A program made the position numbers and the translations under genes. From JBFJKD01 sp038106145 (GTDB lineage Bacteria > Pseudomonadota > Gammaproteobacteria > Pseudomonadales > Porticoccaceae), in contig JAYODD010000001.1 of the NCBI GenBank assembly GCA_038106145.1, forward strand, positions 62,001-126,000: DNA of 64,000 nucleotides, given 5' to 3'. The notes beneath the pieces are model-generated. The model saw only the letters and a list, made by a program, of their open reading frames with translations, did not search any database and was not told where the DNA came from. Below are positions 1 through 9,458 of the stretch, in pieces. Position 1 is the stretch's first letter; the number at the start of each line of letters is the position of its first letter.

Positions 1-234
1 CGCCACCAGTCCGGCAATGTCCACGAATTCCATGGTGGTGGGAATAATGCGCCCGGGTTTAACGATCGCCGCGAGTTGTTCGAGACGCGGGTCCGGCATG
101 GGCACGATGCCGGTGTTCGGTTCAATGGTGCAGAACGGAAAATTTTCAGCGGCGATACCCGCCTTGGTGAGCGCATTAAACAGGGTGGATTTGCCGACAT
201 TGGGCAACCCGACGATACCGCACTTAAACCCCAT
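1..234 (-). CDS. ychF: Ribosome-binding ATPase YchF (OLA1 family), N-terminal 78 residues
   Basis: Partial gene, running off the left edge. The visible 78 residues begin MGFKCGIVGLPNVGKSTLFN, with a P-loop (GLPNVGKST) followed by the alternating-hydrophobic strand and the VDIAGL segment typical of the Obg/YchF GTPase superfamily. YchF is known to prefer ATP and to bind ribosomes. The start is the ATG at 232-234. It lies downstream of pth on the same strand with a 27-base gap, the same pair order as in many gammaproteobacteria, so co-transcription is likely. Identification rests on the highly conserved N-terminus and the neighbourhood. Confidence 0.95.
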   Translation of the reverse strand, partial: MGFKCGIVGLPNVGKSTLFNALTKAGIAAENFPFCTIEPNTGIVPMPDPRLEQLAAIVKPGRIIPTTMEFVDIAGLVA

Positions 235-261
235 CTCGATTCCTCAAAAAATTATTCGATT

Positions 262-855
262 TCAGAGCGCCGTGCCGTTGGTATGCAATGCCTTCATGGC
301 GCTGTTCCAGTTGCCGTTTACGGCGTCAGGCAGCACCTCTATGGCATGCGCGATACTGGTGTCGATGAGGAGCTGTTCTTCCCGCGGTGCTTTACGCAAT
401 ACATAGGCCACCACATCGTTGGCCTGGCCGGGGTGGCCGATGCCAATACGCAGCCGCGCAAAGTCCCGTTGATTGCCGAGGGCGCCGATAATATCCCGCA
501 GGCCGTTGTGGCCCCCGTGGCCGCCACCAATTTTCAGGCGCGCGGTGCCGGGTGGCAAATCCAACTCGTCGTGAGCCACCAGGATATTGCGCGCGGCGAG
601 GCTGTAAAATTGCGCCAGCGGCGCAACCGCGCGACCGCTGTGATTCATAAACGTGTTGGGAATAAGCAAACGCAGTGCCCGCCCGCCGATGGTCAGCCGT
701 GCTGTGGAACCGGAAAATTTGCTTTCTTGCCTTAGGTCGACACCAAAATGCCGGGCGAGCGCGGTGACAAAATCAGCCCCCGCATTGTGCCGTGTACGGT
801 CGTATTGCGGGCCGGGATTACCCAGCCCAACAATAAGATCGATCGGTGCATCCAA
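262..855 (-). CDS. pth: Peptidyl-tRNA hydrolase
   Basis: 197 aa, normal length for bacterial Pth. It releases tRNA from peptidyl-tRNAs that drop off the ribosome. Visible family marks are the N-terminal LIVGLGNPGPQY motif, the catalytic histidine in RTRHNAG (His23), the NxxG patch around PNTFMNHSG, the HDELDLPPG loop with the conserved aspartate, and GGHGGHNGLR. Start is the ATG at 855. It sits between rplY upstream and ychF downstream on the minus strand, 29 bases from rplY, consistent with one transcript. Confidence 0.97.
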   Translation of the reverse strand: MDAPIDLIVGLGNPGPQYDRTRHNAGADFVTALARHFGVDLRQESKFSGSTARLTIGGRALRLLIPNTFMNHSGRAVAPLAQFYSLAARNILVAHDELDLPPGTARLKIGGGHGGHNGLRDIIGALGNQRDFARLRIGIGHPGQANDVVAYVLRKAPREEQLLIDTSIAHAIEVLPDAVNGNWNSAMKALHTNGTAL

Positions 856-884
856 TGCAGGGGCCCGATGTGCTGCTTCGGTAA

Positions 885-1553
885 TCAGTCCTCGTCGGCC
901 TGCCCTTTAGCGTCTTCTTTATCACCTTCGTCAGCGGTACCTTCAGCTTCTGTTGGTTCCTCTTCCACGACGACTTTAGCCTTATGGATCGAGACTACCG
1001 GGAGGTCGTGATCTTCACCTTGCAACAGTGCCATGGCCTCCACACCGCTGGGCAGCTGGATATCCGAAATGTGAATAATGCCCCCCAGCTCGAGCGCGGC
1101 AATGTCCACTTCGATGTATTCGGGCAGATCGGCGGGCAAACATTGCACTTCGAGGTCGGTCATCAGGTGGGACACGATGCCCCCCTGTTGTTTGACCCCC
1201 ACGGCCTTATCCTCGTTGAGAAAGTGCAGGGGAATCCGAGTGTGCAGTTTGGTGGCTTTGTCGACCCGCAAAAAATCCGCGTGCAGAATTTTCGGTTTGG
1301 CGGGGTGGCGCTGAACATCCTTGAGAATCACGTCCTGACCCTTGCCGTCCACGTTGAGCTTGATGATGTGGGAATAGAAGGCCTCGTTGTCCAGTGCGCG
1401 GGACAGCTCGTTGTGGGTCAGCGAAATGTTCTGAGGCGCCTTTTTGCCGCCGTAGACGATAGCGGGTACTTCGTTAGCTAAACGACGCAGGCGGCGGCTC
1501 GCACCTTTCCCTACGTCTTCGCGTGCCTTGGCATTCAGTGTGAAATCTACCAT
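885..1553 (-). CDS. rplY: 50S ribosomal protein bL25, long CTC form
   Basis: 222 aa: an L25 5S-rRNA-binding domain (about residues 1-95) followed by the TL5/CTC-type C-terminal beta domain and a very acidic tail rich in Glu and Asp. Short L25 proteins are about 95 aa, so this is the long CTC-type form found in pseudomonads and many others. The start ATG (1553) has a good ribosome binding site, AGGAGT, eight or so bases upstream. It follows prs on the same strand, with a 93-base gap. Confidence 0.96.
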   Translation of the reverse strand: MVDFTLNAKAREDVGKGASRRLRRLANEVPAIVYGGKKAPQNISLTHNELSRALDNEAFYSHIIKLNVDGKGQDVILKDVQRHPAKPKILHADFLRVDKATKLHTRIPLHFLNEDKAVGVKQQGGIVSHLMTDLEVQCLPADLPEYIEVDIAALELGGIIHISDIQLPSGVEAMALLQGEDHDLPVVSIHKAKVVVEEEPTEAEGTADEGDKEDAKGQADED

Positions 1554-1646
1554 TGCCTTGACTCCTGTAAGTAAACCGCAATAACTCCTGCGACCAGAGT
1601 TGTTGCGTAGTTGTGGTTCCCTTGCGGGGTGTTATCCGGGCGGTGT

Positions 1647-2588
1647 TTACACAAACATCGCGCTGATGGATTCTTCGTTGCTGACCCGGCGCATGGCCTC
1701 GGCCAGCATTTTGCCCAGGCTCAGTTGGCGGATGCGCGAGCAGTTGGCGGCGTTCTCGCTGAGGGGAATGCTGTTGGTGACAACCAGTGCATCCAGGGCA
1801 GAATTGTTGATGTTGTCGATGGCGTTGCCGGACAGAACCGGGTGTGTACAGTACGCCACAACCTGTTTGGCGCCCCGCTCTTTAAGCGCGTCAGCAGCTT
1901 TGCACAGTGTGCCCGCGGTATCGACGATATCATCCACCAGCAGGCAGGTGCGCCCCTCGACCTCGCCGATAACATTCATCACCTGGGCCTGATTGGCTTC
2001 CGGGCGCCGCTTGTCGATAATAGCGAGGTCGCTGTTGAGCTCCTTGGCAATTGCTCGCGCCCGCACCACGCCGCCGATATCTGGCGACACCACCAGCAAA
2101 TTTTCGTAGTGCTGTTTTTCGATATCCTCCAGCAACACCGGCGAGCCGTAGACGTTATCCACGGTGCAGTCGAAAAAGCCCTGAATTTGTTCGGCGTGCA
2201 GGTCTACGGTCAGAACCCGATTGACGCCTACATTGCTGATTATGTCTGCGACTACTTTGGCGCTAATGGGAACTCGCACCGAACGCACGCGCCGATCCTG
2301 GCGGGCATAACCAAAGTAGGGAATGACTGCGGTGATGCGGCTCGCGGAGGCGCGGCGCAGCGCATCGATCATGAGCACCAGTTCCATTAAATTACGGTTG
2401 GTAGGCGCACAGGTAGGCTGCACGACAAATACGTCTTTGCCGCGCACGTTCTCCAGCAATTCGATATTGATTTCACCATCGGAAAACAAACCGACCGCGG
2501 CGTTTCCCAGTGGCAGGCCAAGGTACCGGGTGATTTCTTTAGCGAGTTCCGGATTGGAATTTCCGGAAAAAACCATCAAATTTGCCAC
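1647..2588 (-). CDS. prs: Ribose-phosphate pyrophosphokinase (PRPP synthetase)
   Basis: 313 aa, standard length. It makes PRPP from ribose 5-phosphate and ATP for nucleotide, histidine and tryptophan synthesis. It shows MVFSGNSNPELA at the N-terminus, the YFGYARQDR ATP-binding motif, the DLHAEQIQGFF loop, and the PRPP-binding signature LLVDDIVDTAGT. I chose the GTG at 2588 because an AGGA sits eight bases upstream and the N-terminus then matches homologues; the next candidate is the ATG four codons later. It lies just downstream of the tRNA-Gln gene on the same strand. Confidence 0.97.
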   Translation of the reverse strand: MANLMVFSGNSNPELAKEITRYLGLPLGNAAVGLFSDGEINIELLENVRGKDVFVVQPTCAPTNRNLMELVLMIDALRRASASRITAVIPYFGYARQDRRVRSVRVPISAKVVADIISNVGVNRVLTVDLHAEQIQGFFDCTVDNVYGSPVLLEDIEKQHYENLLVVSPDIGGVVRARAIAKELNSDLAIIDKRRPEANQAQVMNVIGEVEGRTCLLVDDIVDTAGTLCKAADALKERGAKQVVAYCTHPVLSGNAIDNINNSALDALVVTNSIPLSENAANCSRIRQLSLGKMLAEAMRRVSNEESISAMFV

Positions 2589-2661
2589 GGGCTAAATCCT
2601 GATATTGATCGCGACTGCTGGACGTTACGCTCGACTGGTGATGGCGACCGCTACGCGCATT

Positions 2662-2737
2662 TGGCTGGGGCGGGAGGACTCGAACCTCCGGATGACGGGA
2701 TCAAAACCCGTTGCCTTAGCCACTTGGCGACGCCCCA
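2662..2737 (-). tRNA. tRNA-Gln (anticodon UUG)
   Basis: Read on the minus strand, the acceptor arms TGGGGCG and CGCCCCA pair over seven bases, followed by discriminator G and an encoded CCA (2662-2664). The anticodon stem ACGGG/CCCGT encloses the loop TTTTGAT, giving anticodon TTG (Gln). The T arm contains GGTTCGAGTCC. A tRNA-Gln between prs and ispE is the arrangement known in related gammaproteobacteria. Confidence 0.97.
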
Positions 2738-2771
2738 AAAAATCCAATTTAAATCGTGCACTCTGTGGTGC

Positions 2772-3617
2772 TTATTCATGTTGGTACAGCGGCGACTGGT
2801 TGACGCCCCTGGCAATAAACCCGTCCCATGGCTCTGGTATTTGCGCAAGTACCGCCTGCGCCTGATCCTCGCGGTCAAATTTAGCAAACAGGCACGCACC
2901 AGTACCAGTCAGGCGCGCAGGCGCGTAGTGATCCAGCCATTGGCGAGCGGCTTTAACCTGCGGATAAAGCGCCTCCACCACCCCCTGACAGGAGTTGCTG
3001 GCGCCCTGCCCGATGCCACCCGGCTCAAGAAAGGCGCGTATTGTGATAGGCGAGGCGTTCCTTGTCAATTGTCGATGGCCGAATACGGCGGCGGTGGAGA
3101 CCTGGCAATCCGGCACCAGCACCAGATACCAGGCGGGTGGCAGTGCGACGGATGTCAGGCGCTCGCCAATACCTTCGCCCCAGGCCGAGGTGCCGTGTAA
3201 AAACAGTGGCACGTCCGCCCCCAGGGGCAGGCCAATGGCGATCAGCTCGGCGCGGCTGAGCCCGAGCTGCCAGAGCCGATTGAGGCCAACCAGCGCCGTT
3301 GCGGCATCGCTGCTGCCGCCACCGAGACCAGCACCCAGGGGCAGGCGTTTATGCAACAGGATATGCGCGCCGCGGGTACACCCGGTGTGTTGCCGCAAGG
3401 CGCAGGCGGCGCGCCACACCAGGTTGTCCGCCTGCGGAATTTCCGGCGTGGCGGGCGTTAAGGTCAGGGACAGTTCAGCGGCGCTGTCAAACTCCAGCAC
3501 GTCGCCAAAGTCGAGCAATTGAAACAGGGTTTGCAGTTCGTGATAGCCGTCCGTGCGGCGCCCCGTGATGTGTAAGAACAAATTCAGTTTGGCCGGTGCA
3601 GGCAGGGACTGGCGCAC
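2772..3617 (-). CDS. ispE: 4-diphosphocytidyl-2-C-methyl-D-erythritol kinase
   Basis: 281 aa GHMP-family kinase of the non-mevalonate isoprenoid pathway; it phosphorylates CDP-methylerythritol. It has the N-terminal PAPAKLNLFLHI segment, the glycine-rich ATP loop LPLGAGLGGGSSDAA and the C-terminal LTGTGACLF motif. I use the GTG at 3617 because GGGGAG lies just upstream and overlaps the end of lolB. The stop of lolB (3621-3623) is only three bases away, so lolB and ispE are translationally close. Confidence 0.96.
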   Translation of the reverse strand: MRQSLPAPAKLNLFLHITGRRTDGYHELQTLFQLLDFGDVLEFDSAAELSLTLTPATPEIPQADNLVWRAACALRQHTGCTRGAHILLHKRLPLGAGLGGGSSDAATALVGLNRLWQLGLSRAELIAIGLPLGADVPLFLHGTSAWGEGIGERLTSVALPPAWYLVLVPDCQVSTAAVFGHRQLTRNASPITIRAFLEPGGIGQGASNSCQGVVEALYPQVKAARQWLDHYAPARLTGTGACLFAKFDREDQAQAVLAQIPEPWDGFIARGVNQSPLYQHE

Positions 3618-3620
3618 GGC

Positions 3621-4232
3621 TCAACGCTCCCCGGGGGGGCGGTTCCACGCCTTGATAACCAGCACGATGTGCAGTGGTTGTTCCGTTGGCGAGCGATAAG
3701 CAGCGCTAATTTTTCCCGGTAACAGCCCCAACTCGGTGTGTTGATAGCGACTAAACGTCAATTGCCAGTAGCCCTGCTCGAGTTGTTCCAGTAACTGATG
3801 TTGGTCGAGGCGCGAGCGGGTAACCGGCAAGAGCGCACTGGGAATACCTTTTACCCAGTAGCCCAGATGTTGCACGGGCAGCGCCCATCCGAACAAGGTT
3901 TGACTGAGATCCGCCGCGGAGTTTGAGGTTATATCGTCCTTGTCTGCCTGGCTTAACACGGCCATATTCTGACCGCCATAAATACGCGTGGTGCCGGCGC
4001 CAAAGGGTCCACTCAGGTGGACATCAAAATCAGCGTTGTGTTGTTGCCAGTTAATCCAGGCGCTGCCGTTATCGCGAGCGGTGCGATAGCCCATTTTGCC
4101 AATCAGTTGCCACTCTTGCAGGGCGAGCATGTCGGCGTGATGGGTGCGCCATTGCACGCTATTGGAAATCGGTTGCGCAACGCAGCCAGCCAGGGCGACG
4201 AGCAGCAGACACAGGGATACGCGGTTAATCAT
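3621..4232 (-). CDS. lolB: Outer membrane lipoprotein localization protein LolB
   Basis: 203 aa. The signal peptide ends in the lipobox LAGC, so Cys17 is the likely lipidated residue. LolB receives lipoproteins from periplasmic LolA and inserts them in the outer membrane. The W-rich segments (HHADMLALQEWQLIGKMGYR, then SAWINWQQH) fit the family N-terminal half. The gene sits between the TPR lipoprotein gene (stop three bases upstream of its ATG) and ispE, the order known from pseudomonads, which supports the call more strongly than sequence alone. Confidence 0.93.
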   Translation of the reverse strand: MINRVSLCLLLVALAGCVAQPISNSVQWRTHHADMLALQEWQLIGKMGYRTARDNGSAWINWQQHNADFDVHLSGPFGAGTTRIYGGQNMAVLSQADKDDITSNSAADLSQTLFGWALPVQHLGYWVKGIPSALLPVTRSRLDQHQLLEQLEQGYWQLTFSRYQHTELGLLPGKISAAYRSPTEQPLHIVLVIKAWNRPPGER

Positions 4233-4235
4233 GAT

Positions 4236-6008
4236 CTATAACTCAACGTCGAGGCGTTGCAGAGCTTCGAGTAACACCGGATCGTCGGGGTTGCTTTCAA
4301 GCGCTTTGCCCCATACTTGCCTGGCTTCTTCCCGATTGCCCAATATCCACAGGACTTCGCCGAGATGTGCCGCGATTTCCGCGTCCGGAAAAAGAGTCAT
4401 GGCCTGACGCAACTGCTGTAATGCTTCCTGGTGGCGGCCCTGTCGATAGAGTACCCAGCCGAGGCTGTCGATGGTGGCAGCGTCGTTGGGGTTTAGTTTG
4501 AGCGCCTGTTCAATCAACTGTTGTGCTTCCACGTGGCGATCAGTGTGGTTCGTCAGGGTGTAACCGAGGGCGTTCAGCGCTGCGGCGTTGTTGGGATCGC
4601 TGGCGAGAATCGCACGCAGGTCCTGTTCGGCGCCAGCAACATCCCCGCGTTTTTCGCTGGTCAGGGAGCGGGTGTAGAGCAATTCGATGTCGCCCGGATA
4701 GATTGTCAGCGCGTCCCCCAGCAAATCGAAAGCGTCGTCGTACAGGCGTTGGCGCATCAATAATTCCGCTTCGATCTGGTAAATACGCACCGACTGTTCC
4801 GGGTTTTCGCCGCGTAATTTGTGCAGGTACAGTTGTGCCGCGGGCCGTTGCCCCTGCTCGGTCAGTAACTGTGCGAGGCGTGCGGCCGCCGGTAGAAAAC
4901 TGCGGCCCTGGCGTACCCTGTTGTAGTGAACCAGAGCATCTTCCAGGCGTTGATCTTCCTCGGCCATCAGGGCGAGCTGGAAGTGGGCGTCGGAAGTGCG
5001 TTGTCGGTGGTCGATCATATCCTGATAAATTTGTATGGCTTCGGCGCGCAAGCCCTGCTCCCGGTTCACACCCGCCAGCGCAAATTGCAGATTGGCATCA
5101 TCGCGATGTTGTGCGGCGAGGCTGCTCATGTACTGCCGGGCCAGCGTTAAATCCGTTTCCGCGACCAGACGAATTTGTTGCAAACGCAATTTCTTGCTGT
5201 CCGGGTTGTGTTTTAGCGCGGCGCCGACGAATTTAATCGCAGCGTCGAGTTGCTTGTCCTGATACAGCAGTTGCGTATAGAGAATGGCGCTTTGCTCATC
5301 GTCGGGAGCGCGCGTCACCAGCCGCCGCCCATCCAGCAGGGCTTCCTGGAGTTGGTCCTGCTGACGCAGCAGGAGGATTTTGCCAAACAACAGGTCGATG
5401 GCGCCGCGAGCCCGCGGGCTGCCGGGTTTTGCTTGTGCGTAGTCCGTTTCCGCGCGGCGGTAGCGCTCCAGTAAATTGTCGCGCATTTGCTCGGAGACAT
5501 CTTTTCCGTAGGCGGCCAGGGACCTTATGGGCTCGCCGTCTTGCAGCTCCAGCAGGTACTCGGCATGGGTAAACGCAGTTAATAAATCGCCGCTGTTTGC
5601 CAGGGCGTAGAGGGCCAGGCGATGGGCGTCACTATTTTCCGGCTCCAGTTCGACCCACAATGTGCTCATGGCCAGCACCGCGTTCTGCTGGTTCAGGTAA
5701 TTGGCGATCGTTGCGGCACGTGCGGCGACACCCGGGTCGCGGGTCAGATTGGCCTGCGCGACATATTTATCCAGAGAAAGCGATAATTGGCCCCGGTTGC
5801 CTGCGAATTCGGCTACCAACAGCTCGTAAAACGTTTGTGTTGGGAACGGGCGAGCGGGATAATTGTTCCGCTCGACGACAGTTGCATCCGACGCTGTCGG
5901 CTCAGTGCCGAACTCGGCGGAAGGTTGAACACCTGCGCAGGCAGATATCAACAGCGCTAGTATCGGTCCGGTTAACGACGCGACGTGGTGAAAAAAGGCC
6001 TTGCTCAT
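4236..6008 (-). CDS. Tetratricopeptide-repeat lipoprotein
   Basis: 590 aa. A signal peptide ends in ISAC, with Cys24 the likely lipid anchor. Most of the protein is repeated TPR-type helical hairpins; clear copies are NALGYTLTNHTDRHVEAQ, then IDSLGWVLYRQGRHQEA and AHLGEVLWILGNREEA near the C-terminus. It matches in position and type the TPR gene found between hemA and lolB in Pseudomonas (PA4667). The role is probably scaffolding of envelope proteins; the partner cannot be read from sequence. It is divergent from hemA and four bases upstream of lolB, so likely the first gene of the lolB-ispE transcript. Confidence 0.9.
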   Translation of the reverse strand: MSKAFFHHVASLTGPILALLISACAGVQPSAEFGTEPTASDATVVERNNYPARPFPTQTFYELLVAEFAGNRGQLSLSLDKYVAQANLTRDPGVAARAATIANYLNQQNAVLAMSTLWVELEPENSDAHRLALYALANSGDLLTAFTHAEYLLELQDGEPIRSLAAYGKDVSEQMRDNLLERYRRAETDYAQAKPGSPRARGAIDLLFGKILLLRQQDQLQEALLDGRRLVTRAPDDEQSAILYTQLLYQDKQLDAAIKFVGAALKHNPDSKKLRLQQIRLVAETDLTLARQYMSSLAAQHRDDANLQFALAGVNREQGLRAEAIQIYQDMIDHRQRTSDAHFQLALMAEEDQRLEDALVHYNRVRQGRSFLPAAARLAQLLTEQGQRPAAQLYLHKLRGENPEQSVRIYQIEAELLMRQRLYDDAFDLLGDALTIYPGDIELLYTRSLTSEKRGDVAGAEQDLRAILASDPNNAAALNALGYTLTNHTDRHVEAQQLIEQALKLNPNDAATIDSLGWVLYRQGRHQEALQQLRQAMTLFPDAEIAAHLGEVLWILGNREEARQVWGKALESNPDDPVLLEALQRLDVEL

Positions 6009-6141
6009 TGCGACATACGTTTCCTGCTGGTGGAGTCCATTGTACCAATAATGCCTATGACAGTTATTGCCATATTTGTTTCATTCCCGTGTCACGCAGG
6101 GATGTGATGCCGGTGTTTGTGGTGAAAAATCGGACTGCCCC

Positions 6142-7416
6142 ATGACGCTGCATATACTCGGCATTAATCACCGCACGGCGCCGCTGGAGATTCGCGAAAA
6201 AGTCGCGTTTGCGCCGGAACAGATGGTGGCCGCCCTGGAACAGGCCCGGGCGCAAACCGGTGTCGAGGAAATCGCTATCCTGTCGACCTGTAACCGCACC
6301 GAGTTGTACGCCAGTGGCGGCACCACTGGTACCGAGCCGCTGCTACAGTGGTTGAGTGATTACCATTCACTGTCTGGCGCTGAGCTGGCTGGCAGTTGCT
6401 ATCACTACACCGAGGCGCCGGCGGTGGCGCATATGATGAAAGTTGCCAGCGGACTCGATTCCATGGTTCTCGGTGAGCCGCAGATTCTCGGGCAGATCAA
6501 ATCCGCCTACGCGGTGGCGCAGCAGGCGGGTACGGTGTCGGTGGCCCTCAATCAGGTTTTTCAACACGTCTTTAACGCCGCGAAACGGGTGCGCAGCGAG
6601 ACCGCGATCGGCCAGAACCCGGTGTCGGTTGCCTACGCCGCGGTGCGGCTTGCGCAACAGATTTTTTCGGATATGGGCGCGGTGCATGCACTGCTGATTG
6701 GTGCCGGTGAAACCGTGGAACTGCTCGCTCGCCATTTGCACGAACAGCGGATTGGTAGTATCACTGTCGCCAATCGTACGCTACGCCACGCTCGGGAACT
6801 GGCGCAAGCCTACGGTGCGGAGGCCATTTTGTTATCGGACATTCCCGAACACCTGCACCGCGCCGACATTCTGATTTCCTCGACGGCCAGTCAATTACCG
6901 GTACTGGGCAAGGGCGCGGTGGAGTCGGCGCTCAAGCAGCGTCGCCACCGGCCGATGTTTATGCTGGACATTGCCGTGCCGCGGGATATCGAGCCGGAAG
7001 TCGCCAATCTGGATGACGTCTATCTGTACACGGTGGACGATCTCAAAACTGTGGTGGAAGAAAATTTGCGCGGTCGTCAGGACGCCGCCGATCGCGCCCA
7101 CGGCATCATTGAGGAATGTTTACAGGCCTGGCAAAAACAGTGGCGGTTGCAGGCCGCCGTGGGCACCATTCGGGCATTTCGCAACAGCGTCGAGGAAGTG
7201 CGCGACGCGGAGCTGGACCGAGCCTTGCAAGCCCTCGCCCAGGGGCAGCCAGTGGAGGCTGTGGTGCGTTCCCTGGCCCATAGTCTGACCAACAAACTGC
7301 TACACACGCCGACCTTGGGGCTAAAACGCGCCGGCGAAGAAGGCCGGAGCGAACAGCTCCAGTTGGCGCGGGAGCTATTTGACTTACCCGAACTGGACGA
7401 CGACGGAAGGTCTTGA
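6142..7416 (+). CDS. hemA: Glutamyl-tRNA reductase
   Basis: 424 aa. It reduces Glu-tRNA(Glu) to glutamate-1-semialdehyde, the first step of tetrapyrrole synthesis by the C5 route. The N-terminus MTLHILGINHRTAPLEIRE and the nucleophile Cys50 in STCNRTELYA are diagnostic. The NADPH-binding fold follows (LLIGAGETVELLARHL), with a C-terminal dimerisation helix. The ATG at 6142 gives this canonical N-terminus; in-frame codons upstream are extra. The stop overlaps the prfA start by one base, so translation of the two is coupled. Confidence 0.97.
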   Translation: MTLHILGINHRTAPLEIREKVAFAPEQMVAALEQARAQTGVEEIAILSTCNRTELYASGGTTGTEPLLQWLSDYHSLSGAELAGSCYHYTEAPAVAHMMKVASGLDSMVLGEPQILGQIKSAYAVAQQAGTVSVALNQVFQHVFNAAKRVRSETAIGQNPVSVAYAAVRLAQQIFSDMGAVHALLIGAGETVELLARHLHEQRIGSITVANRTLRHARELAQAYGAEAILLSDIPEHLHRADILISSTASQLPVLGKGAVESALKQRRHRPMFMLDIAVPRDIEPEVANLDDVYLYTVDDLKTVVEENLRGRQDAADRAHGIIEECLQAWQKQWRLQAAVGTIRAFRNSVEEVRDAELDRALQALAQGQPVEAVVRSLAHSLTNKLLHTPTLGLKRAGEEGRSEQLQLARELFDLPELDDDGRS

Positions 7417-8498
7417 TGAAACGCTCCCTGCTGGACAAGCTCGATCATTTGATGGAGCGCTACGAAGAGGTCAGCGCGCTGTTGAGCGACGCCGATGTAA
7501 TTGCCAGGCAGGAGCGCTTTCGAGCGTTGTCCCGGGAATATGCGGAGCTCGACCCGGTCGCCAAAACTTACGGGGAATACCGGGCGGCCGACGCGACCAT
7601 CGAGCAGTCCAGGGAGTTGTTGCAGGACGCCGATCCCGAAATGCGCGAGATGGCCCGCGACGAGTTAAAGAAAGCGGAGCAGTCCCGTCAGGAGCTGGAG
7701 CAGGCGCTACAGATTCTGCTGTTGCCCAGCGATCCCAACGACGACAACAATGTTTTCCTGGAAATTCGCGCGGGAACCGGCGGTGATGAAGCGGCTATTT
7801 TTGCCGGTGATCTGTTTCGCATGTACACGCGCTACGCGGAATCCCGCGGCTGGCGGGTGGAATTGATTAGCGAACGTCACGGGGAACACGGCGGGTTCAG
7901 GGAGGTTATTGTGCGGGTGGTGGGCGAGAGGGTGTATTCCCAGCTAAAGTTTGAATCGGGAACCCATCGGGTACAGCGGGTGCCGGAGACGGAATCCCAG
8001 GGCCGCGTACATACATCCGCCTGCACGGTGGCGATCATGCCCGAAGTGGCCGAGGTCGATTTACTCGAAATCAACCCGGCGGAACTGCGTATCGACACGT
8101 TTCGTTCATCGGGTGCGGGGGGGCAGCATGTGAATACCACGGATTCAGCGGTGCGCATAACGCATTTGCCCACGGGTATAGTCTCCGAGTGTCAGGACGA
8201 GCGCTCCCAGCATAAGAACAAGGCCAAGGCGATGGCGTTGCTGCGCGCCCGAATGCTGTCTGCCATGCAGGAAAAACAGGCATCGGAGCAATCGGCGTTG
8301 CGCCGTAGCCTGGTCGGTAGTGGGGATCGCTCCGAGCGCATTCGCACCTATAATTTTCCGCAGGGCCGTCTCACCGATCACCGCATTAATCTCACCCTGT
8401 ACAAGCTCGAGTATATTGTCGAAGGTCATCTGGACGAAGTAATTCAACCCCTGATCAACGAATACCAGACCGAACAGCTGGCCGCCATGGGGGCGTAA
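7416..8498 (+). CDS. prfA: Peptide chain release factor 1
   Basis: 360 aa, standard RF1 length. It ends translation at UAA and UAG. The PxT-type codon-recognition tripeptide PET (residues 190-192) and the universal GGQ motif (235-237, in SSGAGGQHVN) are present. I chose the ATG at 7416, which overlaps the hemA stop codon by one base. prmC, which methylates the GGQ glutamine, follows 48 bases downstream, so substrate and modifying enzyme are encoded together. Confidence 0.98.
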   Translation: MKRSLLDKLDHLMERYEEVSALLSDADVIARQERFRALSREYAELDPVAKTYGEYRAADATIEQSRELLQDADPEMREMARDELKKAEQSRQELEQALQILLLPSDPNDDNNVFLEIRAGTGGDEAAIFAGDLFRMYTRYAESRGWRVELISERHGEHGGFREVIVRVVGERVYSQLKFESGTHRVQRVPETESQGRVHTSACTVAIMPEVAEVDLLEINPAELRIDTFRSSGAGGQHVNTTDSAVRITHLPTGIVSECQDERSQHKNKAKAMALLRARMLSAMQEKQASEQSALRRSLVGSGDRSERIRTYNFPQGRLTDHRINLTLYKLEYIVEGHLDEVIQPLINEYQTEQLAAMGA

Positions 8499-8546
8499 CC
8501 CGGGTGGTTATTGTTGCGTTACTAACATCGGATTGCACCGCTACCT

Positions 8547-9377
8547 GTGTCGACGGTCGCTGATCTGTTACGTGCGAGCGCCGCGCTCGAAGGGGTGAGC
8601 GACTCGCCGCGCCTCGATGTCGAAGTACTACTGTGCCATGTGTTAAACCAACCGCGCAGCTATCTGTATACCTGGCCGGAGCGCGTTGTCGACGACGGGC
8701 AACGGGATCGATTTCAGGCCTTGCTGCAACGGCGCGCGCATGGCGAACCGGTTGCCCATCTGACCGGGGTGAAAGAATTCTGGTCGCTGCCTTTACAGGT
8801 CGATGCCAGCACGTTGATTCCCCGACCGGAAACCGAATTATTGGTACAACTCGTCCTCGATTTGCCATCGCTGGAAGAGTCCTCAGTACTGGATTTGGGG
8901 ACCGGCTGCGGCGCGATTGCACTGGCGTTAGCCCACGAACGGCCGAGCTGGCGTGTGACAGGGGTCGACACCGTAGCAAATGCGGTACAGTTAGCGGAGC
9001 AAAACCGTCGCCGTCTGGGGCTCGACAACGCTGTTTTTTTCGCCAGTAACTGGTTCGAGAATATCCCCGCCCAGTTGTTTAACGTTGTGGTCAGCAACCC
9101 CCCGTATATTTCAGCCACGGACGCCCATCTGGGTGAGGGGGATGTGCGCTTTGAACCCAGAACCGCGCTGGTGGCTGACGATAACGGTTACGCCGCTATT
9201 CGACACATTATTGATACCGCTCGAAACTGGTTAGTGGCTGACGGCTGGCTGTTAATCGAGCACGGGTTTGACCAGGGGCAGACGGTGCGGGAGCAATTGC
9301 GAGCGAGCGGTTACCGCCATATTGTCACTGCGACGGATCTGGCGGGCGTGGAGCGGGTGACGCGGGGCTGCCTGTGA
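8547..9377 (+). CDS. prmC: Release factor glutamine methyltransferase
   Basis: 276 aa SAM-dependent N5-glutamine methyltransferase acting on the GGQ motif of release factors. It shows the AdoMet-binding motif LDLGTGCGAIAL and the NPPY catalytic motif (residues 184-187), with the helical N-terminal substrate-binding domain. The start is a GTG at 8547; no ATG gives a full N-terminal domain. It is the last gene of the hemA-prfA-prmC operon; a strong stem-loop follows at 9459-9504. Confidence 0.96.
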   Translation: MSTVADLLRASAALEGVSDSPRLDVEVLLCHVLNQPRSYLYTWPERVVDDGQRDRFQALLQRRAHGEPVAHLTGVKEFWSLPLQVDASTLIPRPETELLVQLVLDLPSLEESSVLDLGTGCGAIALALAHERPSWRVTGVDTVANAVQLAEQNRRRLGLDNAVFFASNWFENIPAQLFNVVVSNPPYISATDAHLGEGDVRFEPRTALVADDNGYAAIRHIIDTARNWLVADGWLLIEHGFDQGQTVREQLRASGYRHIVTATDLAGVERVTRGCL

Positions 9378-9458
9378 AGCAGGCGGCTCCATTGCCAGCG
9401 GTTATCCAGTGTGTTGGACAAGCGGTGTCTAAACCGGCAGCAATCCAGTGTGCGTTTA

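Noticed and set aside
76..735. Plus-strand open frame across pth and ychF
   Set aside because: Antisense shadow; pth and ychF motifs are unambiguous on the other strand.
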